Shown in pieces: positions 14,480-24,211 of a stretch of DNA of 28,931 nt (positions within the stretch are counted from its first letter, which is position 1; each line of letters begins with the position of its first letter). The stretch is taken from the NCBI GenBank assembly GCA_044870295.1, contig JBIOYQ010000141.1:1-28931 (forward strand), in the 5' to 3' direction. The DNA comes from AC-52 sp044870295 (GTDB taxonomy: Bacteria; Actinomycetota; UBA4738). The notes under the pieces are model-generated. The model had not been told where the DNA came from. It ran no database searches and was given only the letters and a program-made list of their open reading frames with translations. The translations under genes were made by a program, and so were the position numbers.

Positions 14480-14726
14480 CCGACTCCCCGTCGCGGGACG
14501 AGGACCTCACCTCCTCCAGGATCAGGCGCGCCTGGACCTCGAACGCCTCGGGAACCCAGATCGACACGGGTCCCATGCGGTAGGGACCCTCGGCCTCGCC
14601 CTTCATCTGCACGGGGATGCCCTCGGATTCCAGCAAGCCTTTCACCAGCAATCCTTCGGGGATGCTGCCCGTGCCGAACACCATGACCATGCGGGCGGAC
14701 GGGGAAGTGGAGTCGGTGGGTGTCAT
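14397..14726 (-). CDS. Small DUF2007-like protein (putative signal-transducing family)
   Basis: A 109-residue protein. Residues about 12-68 match the pattern of DUF2007 proteins: a first strand (MVMVFGTGSIPEG), a helix LLVKGLLESEGIPVQM, and a WVPEAFEVQARLILEEV ending, a small ferredoxin-like fold. The last ~40 residues are Ser/Glu/Pro-rich and of low complexity; 27 of these codons and the stop overlap the end of rpsI on the other strand. The ATG at 14726 is supported by GGGGAGG four bases upstream on the minus strand. It is divergent from glmM with only 27 bases between the two start codons. The family's function is not established. Confidence 0.72.
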   Translation of the reverse strand: MTPTDSTSPSARMVMVFGTGSIPEGLLVKGLLESEGIPVQMKGEAEGPYRMGPVSIWVPEAFEVQARLILEEVRSSSRDGESASASSTEEPSGPSSGRTSDAPSPEDRG

Positions 14727-14738
14727 CGCACCTCCCCG

Positions 14739-14745
14739 TAAGATA
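14739..14745. promoter_or_regulatory. Possible shared bidirectional -10 element between glmM and the DUF2007 gene
   Basis: TAAGATA is the only A/T-rich patch in the 27-base gap. It reads TAAGAT towards glmM and TATCTT towards the minus-strand gene, both of the TANNNT form. glmM would start transcription close to its ATG, nine bases after the element. No strong -35 is seen on either side. Confidence 0.42.
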
Positions 14746-14753
14746 GCCGAACG

Positions 14754-16091
14754 ATGGGGAAGCTGTTCGGGACTGACGGCGTCCGCGGCATCGCCAACCA
14801 GGAGCTGACCGGAGAGTTGGCGTTCCGCCTCGGCCGGGCCGCGGTCATCGTGCTGACCGAGCAGGGCGAGAGTCGCCCCCACATCGCGGTCGGGCGCGAC
14901 ACGCGGGCTTCGGGCGAGTTCCTCGAAGCGGCCCTGACGGCGGGGATCTGCTCCGCCGGAGGCGACGCGGTCCTGCTCGGCGTGTGCACGACCCCGGCCG
15001 TGGCGTTCCTGGCGCCGGACCTGGGGGCCCAGGCCGGCGCGGTGATCTCGGCGTCGCACAATCCTGCCCAGTACAACGGGATCAAGTTCTTCGGCGCCAC
15101 CGGCTACAAGCTGCCCGACGATGTCGAAGCCGAGATCGAGGAGATCGTGGAGCAGGACCCCGGACCTCGGCCGACCAGACGCGGGTTGGGTCGGGTCGTG
15201 CGAGTCGGCGACGCCGGTGACCGGTACGTTCGGCATCTGATCTCCCTGGCGGACGGTTCGTTGGACGGGATGCGGGTGGTGGTCGACTGCGCCAACGGCG
15301 CTGCCTGGTGGGCCGCGCCGGAGGCGCTTCGAAGGTTGGGCGCGTCCGTAATCGCGATCAACGACGAACCCGACGGCTGGAACATCAACGACGGCTGTGG
15401 AGCCACCGTCCCGGAGGTCCTGGCCCTGGCTGTGGCGGACACCGACGCCGAAGCGGGCGTGGCGCACGACGGGGACGCCGACCGCGCGATGTTCGCCGAC
15501 CATCGGGGATCCGTGGTGGACGGCGACCAGGTCCTGGCCGCGTGCGCGCTGGCCATGAAGCAATCGGGCCACCTGGTCCACGACGCCGTCGTGACCACCG
15601 GGATGGCGAACCTCGGCTTTCACCAGGCCATGGACCAGGCCGGTATCCACGTCATCGAGACGAAGGTGGGGGACCGGTACGTCCTGGAGGGCATGCTGCA
15701 CAGCGGCGCCGTGCTGGGCGGCGAGCAGTCGGGACACGTCATCTTCCTGCGGTACGCCACCACCGGGGACGGCCTGCTGACCGCCATCCAGTTCCTCACG
15801 CTGGCCCGGCGGTCGGGAGCGACGGTGGAGGAGCTTGCCGCGAGCATGCAGAAGTTCCCCCAGGTGCTGATCAACGTCGAGGTGGCCGACCCGACGCCCC
15901 TCGAGGAGGCCGCGCCCGTCTGGGAAGCCGTGCGCCAGACCGAGGAGGTCCTGGCCGACCATGGCCGGGTCTTGGTCCGTGCCTCTGGCACCGAGCCCCT
16001 GGTGAGGGTGATGGTGGAAGCGGCAACCGAGGACGAAGCGCTCAAGCACGCCGAGGCCATCGCTGTGGCGGTCCGTTCGTCGTTGGACTGA
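14754..16091 (+). CDS. glmM: Phosphoglucosamine mutase
   Basis: A 445-residue GlmM, which converts glucosamine-6-phosphate to glucosamine-1-phosphate for UDP-GlcNAc and peptidoglycan. The phospho-Ser is residue 101 in VISASHNPAQYNGIKFFG. The N-terminal GKLFGTDGVRGIAN, the Mg-binding DGDADR loop, the sugar-binding GGEQSGH and the C-terminal phosphate-binding VRASGTEPLVRVM are all present. ATG 14754 gives the canonical start. No Shine-Dalgarno sequence is visible, but a TAAGAT lies nine bases upstream, which suggests leaderless translation. It follows rpsI as in other actinobacteria. Confidence 0.97.
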   Translation: MGKLFGTDGVRGIANQELTGELAFRLGRAAVIVLTEQGESRPHIAVGRDTRASGEFLEAALTAGICSAGGDAVLLGVCTTPAVAFLAPDLGAQAGAVISASHNPAQYNGIKFFGATGYKLPDDVEAEIEEIVEQDPGPRPTRRGLGRVVRVGDAGDRYVRHLISLADGSLDGMRVVVDCANGAAWWAAPEALRRLGASVIAINDEPDGWNINDGCGATVPEVLALAVADTDAEAGVAHDGDADRAMFADHRGSVVDGDQVLAACALAMKQSGHLVHDAVVTTGMANLGFHQAMDQAGIHVIETKVGDRYVLEGMLHSGAVLGGEQSGHVIFLRYATTGDGLLTAIQFLTLARRSGATVEELAASMQKFPQVLINVEVADPTPLEEAAPVWEAVRQTEEVLADHGRVLVRASGTEPLVRVMVEAATEDEALKHAEAIAVAVRSSLD

Positions 16092-16137
16092 CCCCGAGGC
16101 CTCTGCCGGCTTCCGGAGTGGGTCCGAACCTCGGGGG

Positions 16138-16143
16138 TACCAT
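16138..16143 (+). promoter_or_regulatory. Possible -10 element for a near-leaderless glmS transcript
   Basis: TACCAT lies nine bases before the glmS ATG, the same spacing as TAAGAT before glmM, and no ribosome-binding site is present close to the ATG. The -35 region is not recognisable. The 61-base spacer after glmM is too short for a glmS ribozyme. Confidence 0.33.
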
Positions 16144-16152
16144 TGATGCCTC

Positions 16153-17979
<1,827 letters not shown>

Positions 17980-17991
17980 CGGCGTTCTGAC

Positions 17992-18366
17992 ATGGAGATC
18001 GTCGGCATCGGCGTCGACCTCGTCGACGTGGACCGGGTCAAACGACTGCTGTCGCGGAGGAAGACCTTCGTCCCGAGGGTGTTCACGCCGGAGGAGATCG
18101 CGTATTGCGAGCGCCAGGCGTCGCCGGCGGAGTGTTACGCGGCGAGGTGGGCGGCGCGGGAGGCGTGCCGGAAGGCGCTGGGCGGCATCCGCGACATGCG
18201 GTGGCACGACGTGAGGGTGGAGCGGGCTCCCACCGGAGCCCCCCGGCTGGCGCTGGACGGCACGTCGAAGGCGCGCATGGACTCGCTTGGGGTCTCCCAG
18301 GTCCTGGTGGCGCTGACGCACGAGCGGCAGATGGCTGCGGCCTTCTGCGTGGCGGTCCGAGGGTAG
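17992..18366 (+). CDS. acpS: Holo-[acyl-carrier-protein] synthase
   Basis: A 124-residue AcpS, which transfers 4'-phosphopantetheine from CoA to acyl carrier protein. The family motifs GIGVDLVDVDRVKRLL, VFTPEEIAYCERQ and CYAARWAAREACRKALG are visible; the last contains the acidic metal-binding position usually seen as F-A-x-K-E-A. The ATG is 12 bases after glmS. The glmS-acpS-nnr-alr order is the usual actinobacterial one. Confidence 0.94.
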   Translation: MEIVGIGVDLVDVDRVKRLLSRRKTFVPRVFTPEEIAYCERQASPAECYAARWAAREACRKALGGIRDMRWHDVRVERAPTGAPRLALDGTSKARMDSLGVSQVLVALTHERQMAAAFCVAVRG

Positions 18367-18375
18367 GGACCGGCG

Positions 18376-19905
18376 ATGCGGCCCATCCTGACCCCCGCCG
18401 AGAGCGCGCACCTGGACGCCGTCAGCGCGGAGCGCGGCATCACCGTCGAACGCCTGATGGAGAACGCGGGGCGGGCCGTGGCGCGATGCGTCCTGGACCT
18501 CACCAGCGGTGCGTACGGACGTCGGTGCGTCGTCGTGTGCGGGAAGGGGAACAACGGCGGCGACGGGCTGGTGGCGGCCCGGGAGCTGTCGCGCCGAGGG
18601 ATGGGCGTCTCCGTGGCCCTGATGGAGGCGCCGACGGCGTTCCGGGGGCTCGCGCGGACCAACTTCGAACGATTCGCCGGTGACGGGGGTCGGTGGCGTC
18701 GGTTTACGGAGGCCGATCTGGCCAGAGAGCTCCGGCGGTGCGACGTCGTGGTCGACGCCATCTTCGGCACGGGGTTCCGCGGCTCGGCCGAGGGAGACGT
18801 GGCACGCGCCATCGCGCAGGTGAACGGCGCCACCCCTGTCGTCGTGTCGGTGGACATCCCGTCCGGCGTGGAGGGCGAGACCGGCGTCGTCCGGGGCGAG
18901 GCCGTGATCGCCGACCTCACCGTGGCCTTGGGCGCGTTGAAGCCGGGGCTGGTGTTCCACCCCGGCGCCGAGCATGCCGGCCTGGTCGAGGTGGCCGACA
19001 TCGGGTTCCCTGCAGACCTCTTGACGAGCGACCTGTGGTTGATGGACCCGGACGACGTGGCCGCGTTGCTGCCGCGCCGGCCCCCGGACGGTCACAAGCG
19101 CGACGCCGTGGTCCTGGTCCTGGCGGGATCGCGAGCGATGACGGGCGCGCCCGTGCTGGCCGCCGGCGCCGCCTACCGTGCCGGCGCGGGACTGGTCACC
19201 ATGGCTGTGCCCGAAGGCATCCTGCCGGTCGTGGAGGAAGGCATCACCGAAGCTACGTTCCTCCCGCTGCCGGAGACGTCCGACGGGACCGTGGCCCCGG
19301 GGGCGTGGCCACTCCTGCAGGAGCGGCTGGATCACGCCGACGCGGTCGCCATCGGCCCGGGCTTGACCACCCAGCCCGCCACCGTCGACCTGGTTCGTCG
19401 TGTGGTGGCCGAGAGCCCCGTTCCCATCGTCCTGGACGCCGACGGGCTCAACGCGTTCCCTCGCGGCGCACATCTCGCCGACCGGCGGTCTGAAGCGATC
19501 CTCACGCCGCACGCCGGCGAGTTCGGCAGGCTGGTCGGGCTGTCACCGCCGGAGGTCGCGGAAGATCGAGTGGGTCACGCGCGGAAGGCCGCCGCGGAAT
19601 TCCGGTGCACCGTGCTGTTGAAGGGATCGCGCACCGCGGTCGCCGAGCCGGGCGGCCGGGTCCGGGTGAACCCGACCGGAAGCGCCGTGCTCGCCACGGC
19701 CGGCACCGGCGACGTCCTGACCGGGGCGATCGCGGGGCTGATCGCCCGTGGCGTCGGGGCGGCGGACGCCGGGGTGGTCGGGGCGTACATCCATGGCTTG
19801 GCGGGTGTGCTGTGTGGGGCTGAGCTGGGGGAAGGGACGGTGGCTTCGGACGTCCTGGCGAAACTGCCGCGAGCCATCGCCACGCTCGAAAGGCAGGGCG
19901 CCTGA
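18376..19905 (+). CDS. nnr: Bifunctional NAD(P)H-hydrate repair enzyme (epimerase plus ADP-dependent dehydratase)
   Basis: A 509-residue fusion that repairs hydrated NADH and NADPH. The N-terminal YjeF_N epimerase half (about 1-215) shows GKGNNGGDGLVAARELSRRG, VVDAIFGTGFRG and VSVDIPSGVEGETG. The C-terminal ribokinase-like half (about 225-505) shows HKRDAVVLVLAGSRAMTGAP, DADGLNAF, ILTPHAGEFGRLVG and the catalytic TAGTGDVLTGAIAGLIARG motif. Both active-site regions look intact. The TGA overlaps a CTG in the alr frame (see alr). Confidence 0.96.
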   Translation: MRPILTPAESAHLDAVSAERGITVERLMENAGRAVARCVLDLTSGAYGRRCVVVCGKGNNGGDGLVAARELSRRGMGVSVALMEAPTAFRGLARTNFERFAGDGGRWRRFTEADLARELRRCDVVVDAIFGTGFRGSAEGDVARAIAQVNGATPVVVSVDIPSGVEGETGVVRGEAVIADLTVALGALKPGLVFHPGAEHAGLVEVADIGFPADLLTSDLWLMDPDDVAALLPRRPPDGHKRDAVVLVLAGSRAMTGAPVLAAGAAYRAGAGLVTMAVPEGILPVVEEGITEATFLPLPETSDGTVAPGAWPLLQERLDHADAVAIGPGLTTQPATVDLVRRVVAESPVPIVLDADGLNAFPRGAHLADRRSEAILTPHAGEFGRLVGLSPPEVAEDRVGHARKAAAEFRCTVLLKGSRTAVAEPGGRVRVNPTGSAVLATAGTGDVLTGAIAGLIARGVGAADAGVVGAYIHGLAGVLCGAELGEGTVASDVLAKLPRAIATLERQGA

Positions 19906-21023
19906 TCCGCCACCGGCCCACCGTCGCTGTGGTCGATCTGGACGCCATCCGGCACAACGTCCGGGCGGTTCGCCCTTCGCGCGCCGAGCTCATGGCCGTG
20001 GTCAAGGCCAACGGCTACGGGCACGGAGCGGAGCCGGTCGCCAGGGCCGCGGTCGAGGCCGGAGCCACCTGGCTCGGCGTCGCCCTGGTCGAGGAGGGCG
20101 TGCGGCTCCGCGACGCGGGGTTGCACGCTCCCATCCTGGTCCTCACGGAGTTCCCGCCGGGCTCGGAGAAGGAGGCGCTGGCTGCCGGACTCACGCCGAC
20201 GCTCTATACCGACGGAGGGGTGGCCCGGCTCGCCGAGGCGGCGTCGGCCGTGGGTGCCCCCGTCGGCGTGCACGTGAAGGTGGACACGGGGATGCATCGT
20301 GTGGGCGTGGCCCATCAGGATGCGGTCGGCTTGGTGCAAGCGGTCCTCGACGCCGGGTTCGAGCTGGAGGGGTACTGGACGCACTTCGCCACCTCCGAGG
20401 ATCTCGAAGACCCTGCCGCGGACCTCCAGCTCACCCGGTTCCTCGACACCGTCGATCAGCTCAAGGCTGCCGGCATCCGGCCGCGCTTCCTCCATGCGGC
20501 CAACAGCGGCGCCGTGTTGGGCAGGCCGGCCTCGCACCTCGACCTGGTCCGGGTGGGCCTGGCGATGTACGGACTCCTCCCCGGCCCCCAGCTGGCGGGG
20601 ACGGCGGACCTTCATCCGGCGCTGTCGTGGCGGACCGCGGTGTCGCTGGTGAAGCGGGTCGGCGCGGGCGAATCCGTCTCCTACGGGCTGCGCTACCGGC
20701 TGGATCGAGCGTCCACCATCGCCACCGTCCCCGTGGGGTACGCGGACGGGTACAGCCGGCTCCTGGGAGGTCGCGCCCAGGTCCTGATCCATGGCCGGCG
20801 GTACCCGGTGGTGGGCACCATCACCATGGATCAGCTGCTGGTCGACTGCGGGGACGATCTCATGTCGGCCGGCGACGATGTGGTCCTGCTCGGGCGGCAG
20901 GGCGCCGAGGAGATCACCGCCGAAGAGCTGGGCGAGTGGATGGGGACCGTCAACTACGAGGTCGTGTGCATGGTGAGCGAGCGGGTCCCGCGGGAGTACG
21001 TGCCGGGCACGGAGGAAGGGTGA
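19902..21023 (+). CDS. alr: Alanine racemase, probable CTG start
   Basis: A PLP enzyme making D-alanine for peptidoglycan. The PLP lysine is in MAVVKANGYGHGA, Lys35 if numbered from CTG 19902, and the catalytic Tyr lies in ESVSYGLRYRL. The C-terminal VGTITMDQLLVDCG is also typical. From the first ATG/GTG/TTG codon (GTG 19929) the protein would be 364 residues but would lose RPTVAV, which precedes VDLDAIRHNV and corresponds to the first beta-strand in Alr. CTG 19902 overlaps the nnr stop as CTGA and restores it (373 residues). I prefer this start; GTG 19929 is the conventional alternative. The function call is secure, the start is not. Confidence 0.9.
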   Translation: MIRHRPTVAVVDLDAIRHNVRAVRPSRAELMAVVKANGYGHGAEPVARAAVEAGATWLGVALVEEGVRLRDAGLHAPILVLTEFPPGSEKEALAAGLTPTLYTDGGVARLAEAASAVGAPVGVHVKVDTGMHRVGVAHQDAVGLVQAVLDAGFELEGYWTHFATSEDLEDPAADLQLTRFLDTVDQLKAAGIRPRFLHAANSGAVLGRPASHLDLVRVGLAMYGLLPGPQLAGTADLHPALSWRTAVSLVKRVGAGESVSYGLRYRLDRASTIATVPVGYADGYSRLLGGRAQVLIHGRRYPVVGTITMDQLLVDCGDDLMSAGDDVVLLGRQGAEEITAEELGEWMGTVNYEVVCMVSERVPREYVPGTEEG

Positions 21024-22105
21024 GCGCCGGCGCCCGGCGGGGACGAACGGCCCGGAGGCTCGTGGTGGCGGCGGGAGCCTCGGCCGCCGCGGCCGTCCTG
21101 GGGTTCGCCGGCGCCCGCCACGCCGTTCGCAAGGCCAGGACCGCTCCCGACCCCGAGCGGGGCCAGGACCTGGACGAGCGACCCGGGGTCGAGCGCAGGA
21201 TCCGGTCGTTCGACGGGACCGAGCTGGCCGTGAACGTCGTGGGTCCGGAGCATGGCCCCACCGTCGTCCTGCTCCACGGGTTCAGCGGCGACCTCACCCT
21301 GTGGCATTACCAGTGGAAGGCGCTGGCGAGGAGCTGTCGGGTGGTCCTGTACGACCAGCGCGGCCATGGCCGAAGCGGGCCGGCGGCGGGCGGCGACTAC
21401 TCGTTGGAGGCCCTGGGGCGCGACGTGATGGCCGTGCTGGATTCGGAGGCGCCCACGGGTCCGGTGGCGCTGATCGGCCACAGTCTGGGCGGCATGACGA
21501 TCCTGTCGTTCGCCGAGATCTTCCCCGAAGCGTTCGGGGGACGGGTCCGCGCGGTGGTGCTGGCGAACACCGCTGCCTCCGACGTGGTGAAGGGCGTGGT
21601 TGGCGGTCTGGGGATCCGAGCTGCCCAGGCCCTGGCGTCCTCCAGCCTGAAGCTCGTCTCCAACCGGGAGCGGGTCTACCGCCTGCGGGCCCGGGCGCTG
21701 GGCGGCCGGGGAGACCTGGCCTTCGCCGCTGCGCGGCTCACGAACTTCGGACCGAAGGCCCCGCCCTCGGTGGTCGACCACGTCGCTGCGGTGGGAGCCC
21801 GGGCGCCGGTGGACGTGTGGTCGGATCTCCTGGTGAGCTTGATCGAGATGGACCTCCGCCATGCGCTGGAGCACGTGCGGGTGCCCACGCTGATCGTCGT
21901 GGGGGACCTCGACCGTCTGACACCTCCGGCCTCGGCTCTGGTCATGCAGCGGGCTCTGCCGGACGCGCGCGTGGTGGTGTTCAAGGGAACCGGACACCAG
22001 ACCATGCTGGAGCGCCACGACGAGTTCAACCGCCTGGTCGGGGACTTCCTGGCCGAGCACCTCCATCGTGACGAAGCCCCACTCCCACAGGGAACGACCG
22101 CCTGA
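21020..22105 (+). CDS. Membrane-anchored alpha/beta hydrolase
   Basis: A 361-residue alpha/beta hydrolase. An N-terminal positively charged and hydrophobic segment (residues 6-30) suggests a signal anchor. The fold carries the oxyanion HGF (86-88), DQRGHGRSG (112-120), nucleophile Ser155 in LIGHSLGGMT, probable Asp298 in VVGDLDRLTP and His326 in GTGHQTML. The triad is complete, so it should be an active esterase or peptidase-like hydrolase; substrate unknown. GTG 21020 overlaps the alr stop as GTGA, with GGAGG just upstream. An alpha/beta hydrolase between alr and tsaE is known from Streptomyces. The open frame extends much further upstream as a shadow of alr. Confidence 0.88.
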   Translation: MSAGARRGRTARRLVVAAGASAAAAVLGFAGARHAVRKARTAPDPERGQDLDERPGVERRIRSFDGTELAVNVVGPEHGPTVVLLHGFSGDLTLWHYQWKALARSCRVVLYDQRGHGRSGPAAGGDYSLEALGRDVMAVLDSEAPTGPVALIGHSLGGMTILSFAEIFPEAFGGRVRAVVLANTAASDVVKGVVGGLGIRAAQALASSSLKLVSNRERVYRLRARALGGRGDLAFAAARLTNFGPKAPPSVVDHVAAVGARAPVDVWSDLLVSLIEMDLRHALEHVRVPTLIVVGDLDRLTPPASALVMQRALPDARVVVFKGTGHQTMLERHDEFNRLVGDFLAEHLHRDEAPLPQGTTA

Positions 22106-23097
22106 GCATCACCCGCGTCCCCGGCATCCGCGTTGGCCACTGGACCGATCCGGTCGGCCTCACCGGATGCACCGTGGTGCTATGCCCACCCGAGACCGTC
22201 GGTTCTGGCGAGGTTCGGGGCGGCGCCCCGGGCACCAGGGAGACGGACCTGCTGCGTCCGGGAACGATGGTGCAGCACGTGAACGCGATCCTGCTCACGG
22301 GAGGCAGCGCCTTCGGTCTGGCCGCCGCCGACGGGGTGGTCCGCTACCTCGAGGAGCGCGGTATCGGGTTCGACGCCGTCGTGGCCACGGTGCCGATCGT
22401 CCCCGCGGCGGTCCTCTTCGACCTGGGAGTGGGGAACGTCGCGGCCAGGCCCGGCCCCGACCAGGGGTACGAGGCGTGCCAGTCGGCGTCGGACGAGGTC
22501 GGGGAAGGGAACGTGGGCGCCGGCACCGGCGCCACGGTGGCGAAGCTCCACGGGATCGAGCGCGCGGTCAAGGGCGGCCTCGGCACCGCGTCGGCGGTGG
22601 ACGGTGAGGTCATCCTCGGCGCCCTGGCGGCGGTGAACGCCGTCGGCGAGATCGTGAACGATGACGGCTCGGTCCTGGCTGGAGCACGACCGGGGGAGGC
22701 GACGGAGCTGGATGTGGAAGGGACGGGGGAGCAGGCGGAGCGGGGGTTGGGTGGGGGCTGGCCTGCGGAGCCGCCTCCCCCGGACTCTGACACGGAACCT
22801 CTTCCCGGCAAGAACACGACGCTCGTGGTGGTGGCGACCAACGCGCGGCTGTCGAAGGAGCGCGCTCATCTGCTTGCTCTGGCGGCGCATGACGGGATGG
22901 CGAGGGCCATTCGCCCGGCGCATACAATGTGGGACGGGGACACCGCCTTCGCCCTCGCCACCGGTGCGGTCGACGCGGATCAGCGCCGGCTCGAGTCCAT
23001 GGCCGAGGAGACCGTCGCGGAGGCCATCCGGAGGGCGGTGCTCCTCGCGCAAGGTGTTCCGGGCTTCCCCTCGGCGAAGGAAGGAAGGCTCGCATGA
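22102..23097 (+). CDS. P1/S58 (DmpA/NylC-type) N-terminal-nucleophile peptidase, probable CTG start
   Basis: A 331-residue self-processing amidohydrolase of the P1/S58 family (DmpA aminopeptidase, nylon-oligomer hydrolase NylC). The N-terminal SITRVPGIRVGHWTDPVGLT and GCTVVL match the family start. LLTGGSAFGLAAADGVVRYL follows, then the autocleavage/nucleophile site KNTTLVVVATNARLSKE with cleavage expected between Asn238 and Thr239, and AHDGMARAIRPAHTMWDGDT. The first ATG/GTG/TTG in frame is GTG 22174, which would delete the conserved N-terminus. CTG 22102 overlaps the hydrolase stop as CTGA and has AGGGA eight bases upstream, so it is chosen. The natural substrate is unknown. Confidence 0.86.
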   Translation: MSITRVPGIRVGHWTDPVGLTGCTVVLCPPETVGSGEVRGGAPGTRETDLLRPGTMVQHVNAILLTGGSAFGLAAADGVVRYLEERGIGFDAVVATVPIVPAAVLFDLGVGNVAARPGPDQGYEACQSASDEVGEGNVGAGTGATVAKLHGIERAVKGGLGTASAVDGEVILGALAAVNAVGEIVNDDGSVLAGARPGEATELDVEGTGEQAERGLGGGWPAEPPPPDSDTEPLPGKNTTLVVVATNARLSKERAHLLALAAHDGMARAIRPAHTMWDGDTAFALATGAVDADQRRLESMAEETVAEAIRRAVLLAQGVPGFPSAKEGRLA

Positions 23098-23702
23098 TGA
23101 GCACCCTCGACGAGCTGAGCAGGGAAGCATCCACGTGCACACGGTGCCGGCTGGCGGGCGGCCGAACGCAGGTGGTGTTCGGCGTGGGGAACGCTCGCGC
23201 GGACGTCATGTTCATCGGGGAAGGCCCCGGGTATCACGAGGACAAGCAGGGCGAGCCGTTCGTGGGCGCGGCCGGCCAGCTCCTGACTCGGCTGCTCGGC
23301 GAGATCGGACTTCGGCGCGAGGACGTCTACATCGCCAACACGGTGAAGTGCCGTCCACCGGGCAACCGAGACCCGCTGCCCGACGAGCTGGAGTCGTGCC
23401 GGCCGTTCTTGGAGGGACAGATCGAGTCGATCCAACCCCGTGTGATCGTGACGCTGGGCAACTTCGCGACGCGAGTCATCCTGGCGAGGCCGGTGTCCAT
23501 CAGCCGGGTCCGAGGCCAGCGCGTCACCGTGGACGGTCGAACGGTTCTCCCCACCTTCCACCCGGCCGCGGTGCTGCACGGCGGCGGCGAGTCCGGTTCG
23601 CAGATGGCCGCCCTCCGGACGGACTTCCGGACCATCCGGGCGATCATCGACGAACCGGTCCCGGTGGCCGCCGTCCCCCAGGAGCAGCTCGGGCTGTTCT
23701 GA
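23094..23702 (+). CDS. Uracil-DNA glycosylase, iron-sulfur family (type 4/5)
   Basis: A 202-residue uracil-DNA glycosylase that excises uracil from DNA. Four cysteines for a 4Fe-4S cluster are at 15, 18, 86 and 102 (CTRC, CRPPGNRDP, SCRP). Motif A is GEGPGYHEDKQGEPFVGAAG and the C-terminal active-site motif is TFHPAAVL. The start is the first ATG of the ATGATG pair, overlapping the upstream stop, with GGAAGGAAGG before it; ATG 23097 is equally possible. It is downstream of the P1 peptidase in the same transcript. Confidence 0.92.
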   Translation: MMSTLDELSREASTCTRCRLAGGRTQVVFGVGNARADVMFIGEGPGYHEDKQGEPFVGAAGQLLTRLLGEIGLRREDVYIANTVKCRPPGNRDPLPDELESCRPFLEGQIESIQPRVIVTLGNFATRVILARPVSISRVRGQRVTVDGRTVLPTFHPAAVLHGGGESGSQMAALRTDFRTIRAIIDEPVPVAAVPQEQLGLF

Positions 23703-23713
23703 GCGCCCGGCGC

Positions 23714-24208
23714 ATGCCACTCGACCCCGGCCTCCACCTCACCACGGCGTCGCCCGAGGAAACCCGGGAGCTGGGAGCGTCGGTGGCCCGCGTGCTGCGA
23801 CCCGGTGACCTGGTGTCCCTCACGGGCGACCTCGGCGCGGGCAAGACGACCTTCGTTCAAGGGGCGGCGGCGAGCCTTGGCGCCACCGGCCCGATCCTGT
23901 CGCCCACGTTCATGCTGGTGCGTGAGTACCGTGGATCGATCCCCATCTACCACCTGGACGTGTACCGGCTGGAGCGCATCCAGGAGGTCATGGACCTCGG
24001 GTTCGAGGAGATGACCGACCGTCAGGGAGTGGTGTTCGTGGAGTGGGGCGACGCCATCGAGGCCCTGCTGCCTCCCGACCACATCCAGATCGAGATCACC
24101 ATCCCCGAGGATGGCGAAGGGCGCAGCATGGAGCTCACCTGGTACGGTCGATCCTGGGCCGCGCGCCTCGAGCACCTGGCGGCGGCGGTGGATCGCTGGA
24201 AGGTGTGA
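23714..24208 (+). CDS. tsaE: tRNA t6A biosynthesis ATPase TsaE
   Basis: A 164-residue P-loop ATPase that works with TsaB and TsaD in making t6A37 in ANN-decoding tRNAs. Walker A is GDLGAGKTTFVQG (residues 38-50). SPTFMLVREY, IYHLDVYRLE and VVFVEWGDAIE are family motifs. The ATG at 23714 is preferred; the upstream open frame is non-homologous. It stands three bases before tsaB. Confidence 0.95.
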   Translation: MPLDPGLHLTTASPEETRELGASVARVLRPGDLVSLTGDLGAGKTTFVQGAAASLGATGPILSPTFMLVREYRGSIPIYHLDVYRLERIQEVMDLGFEEMTDRQGVVFVEWGDAIEALLPPDHIQIEITIPEDGEGRSMELTWYGRSWAARLEHLAAAVDRWKV

Positions 24209-24211
24209 CCC

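Noticed and set aside
16092..16152. glmS ribozyme upstream of glmS
   Set aside because: The spacer is only 61 bases and lacks the conserved core; the ribozyme is about 150 bases or more.
19748..21019. Upstream extension of the alpha/beta hydrolase frame through alr
   Set aside because: The sequence before GTG 21020 is Arg/Gly/Pro-rich shadow of alr. The start at 21020 has a ribosome-binding site and the GTGA overlap.
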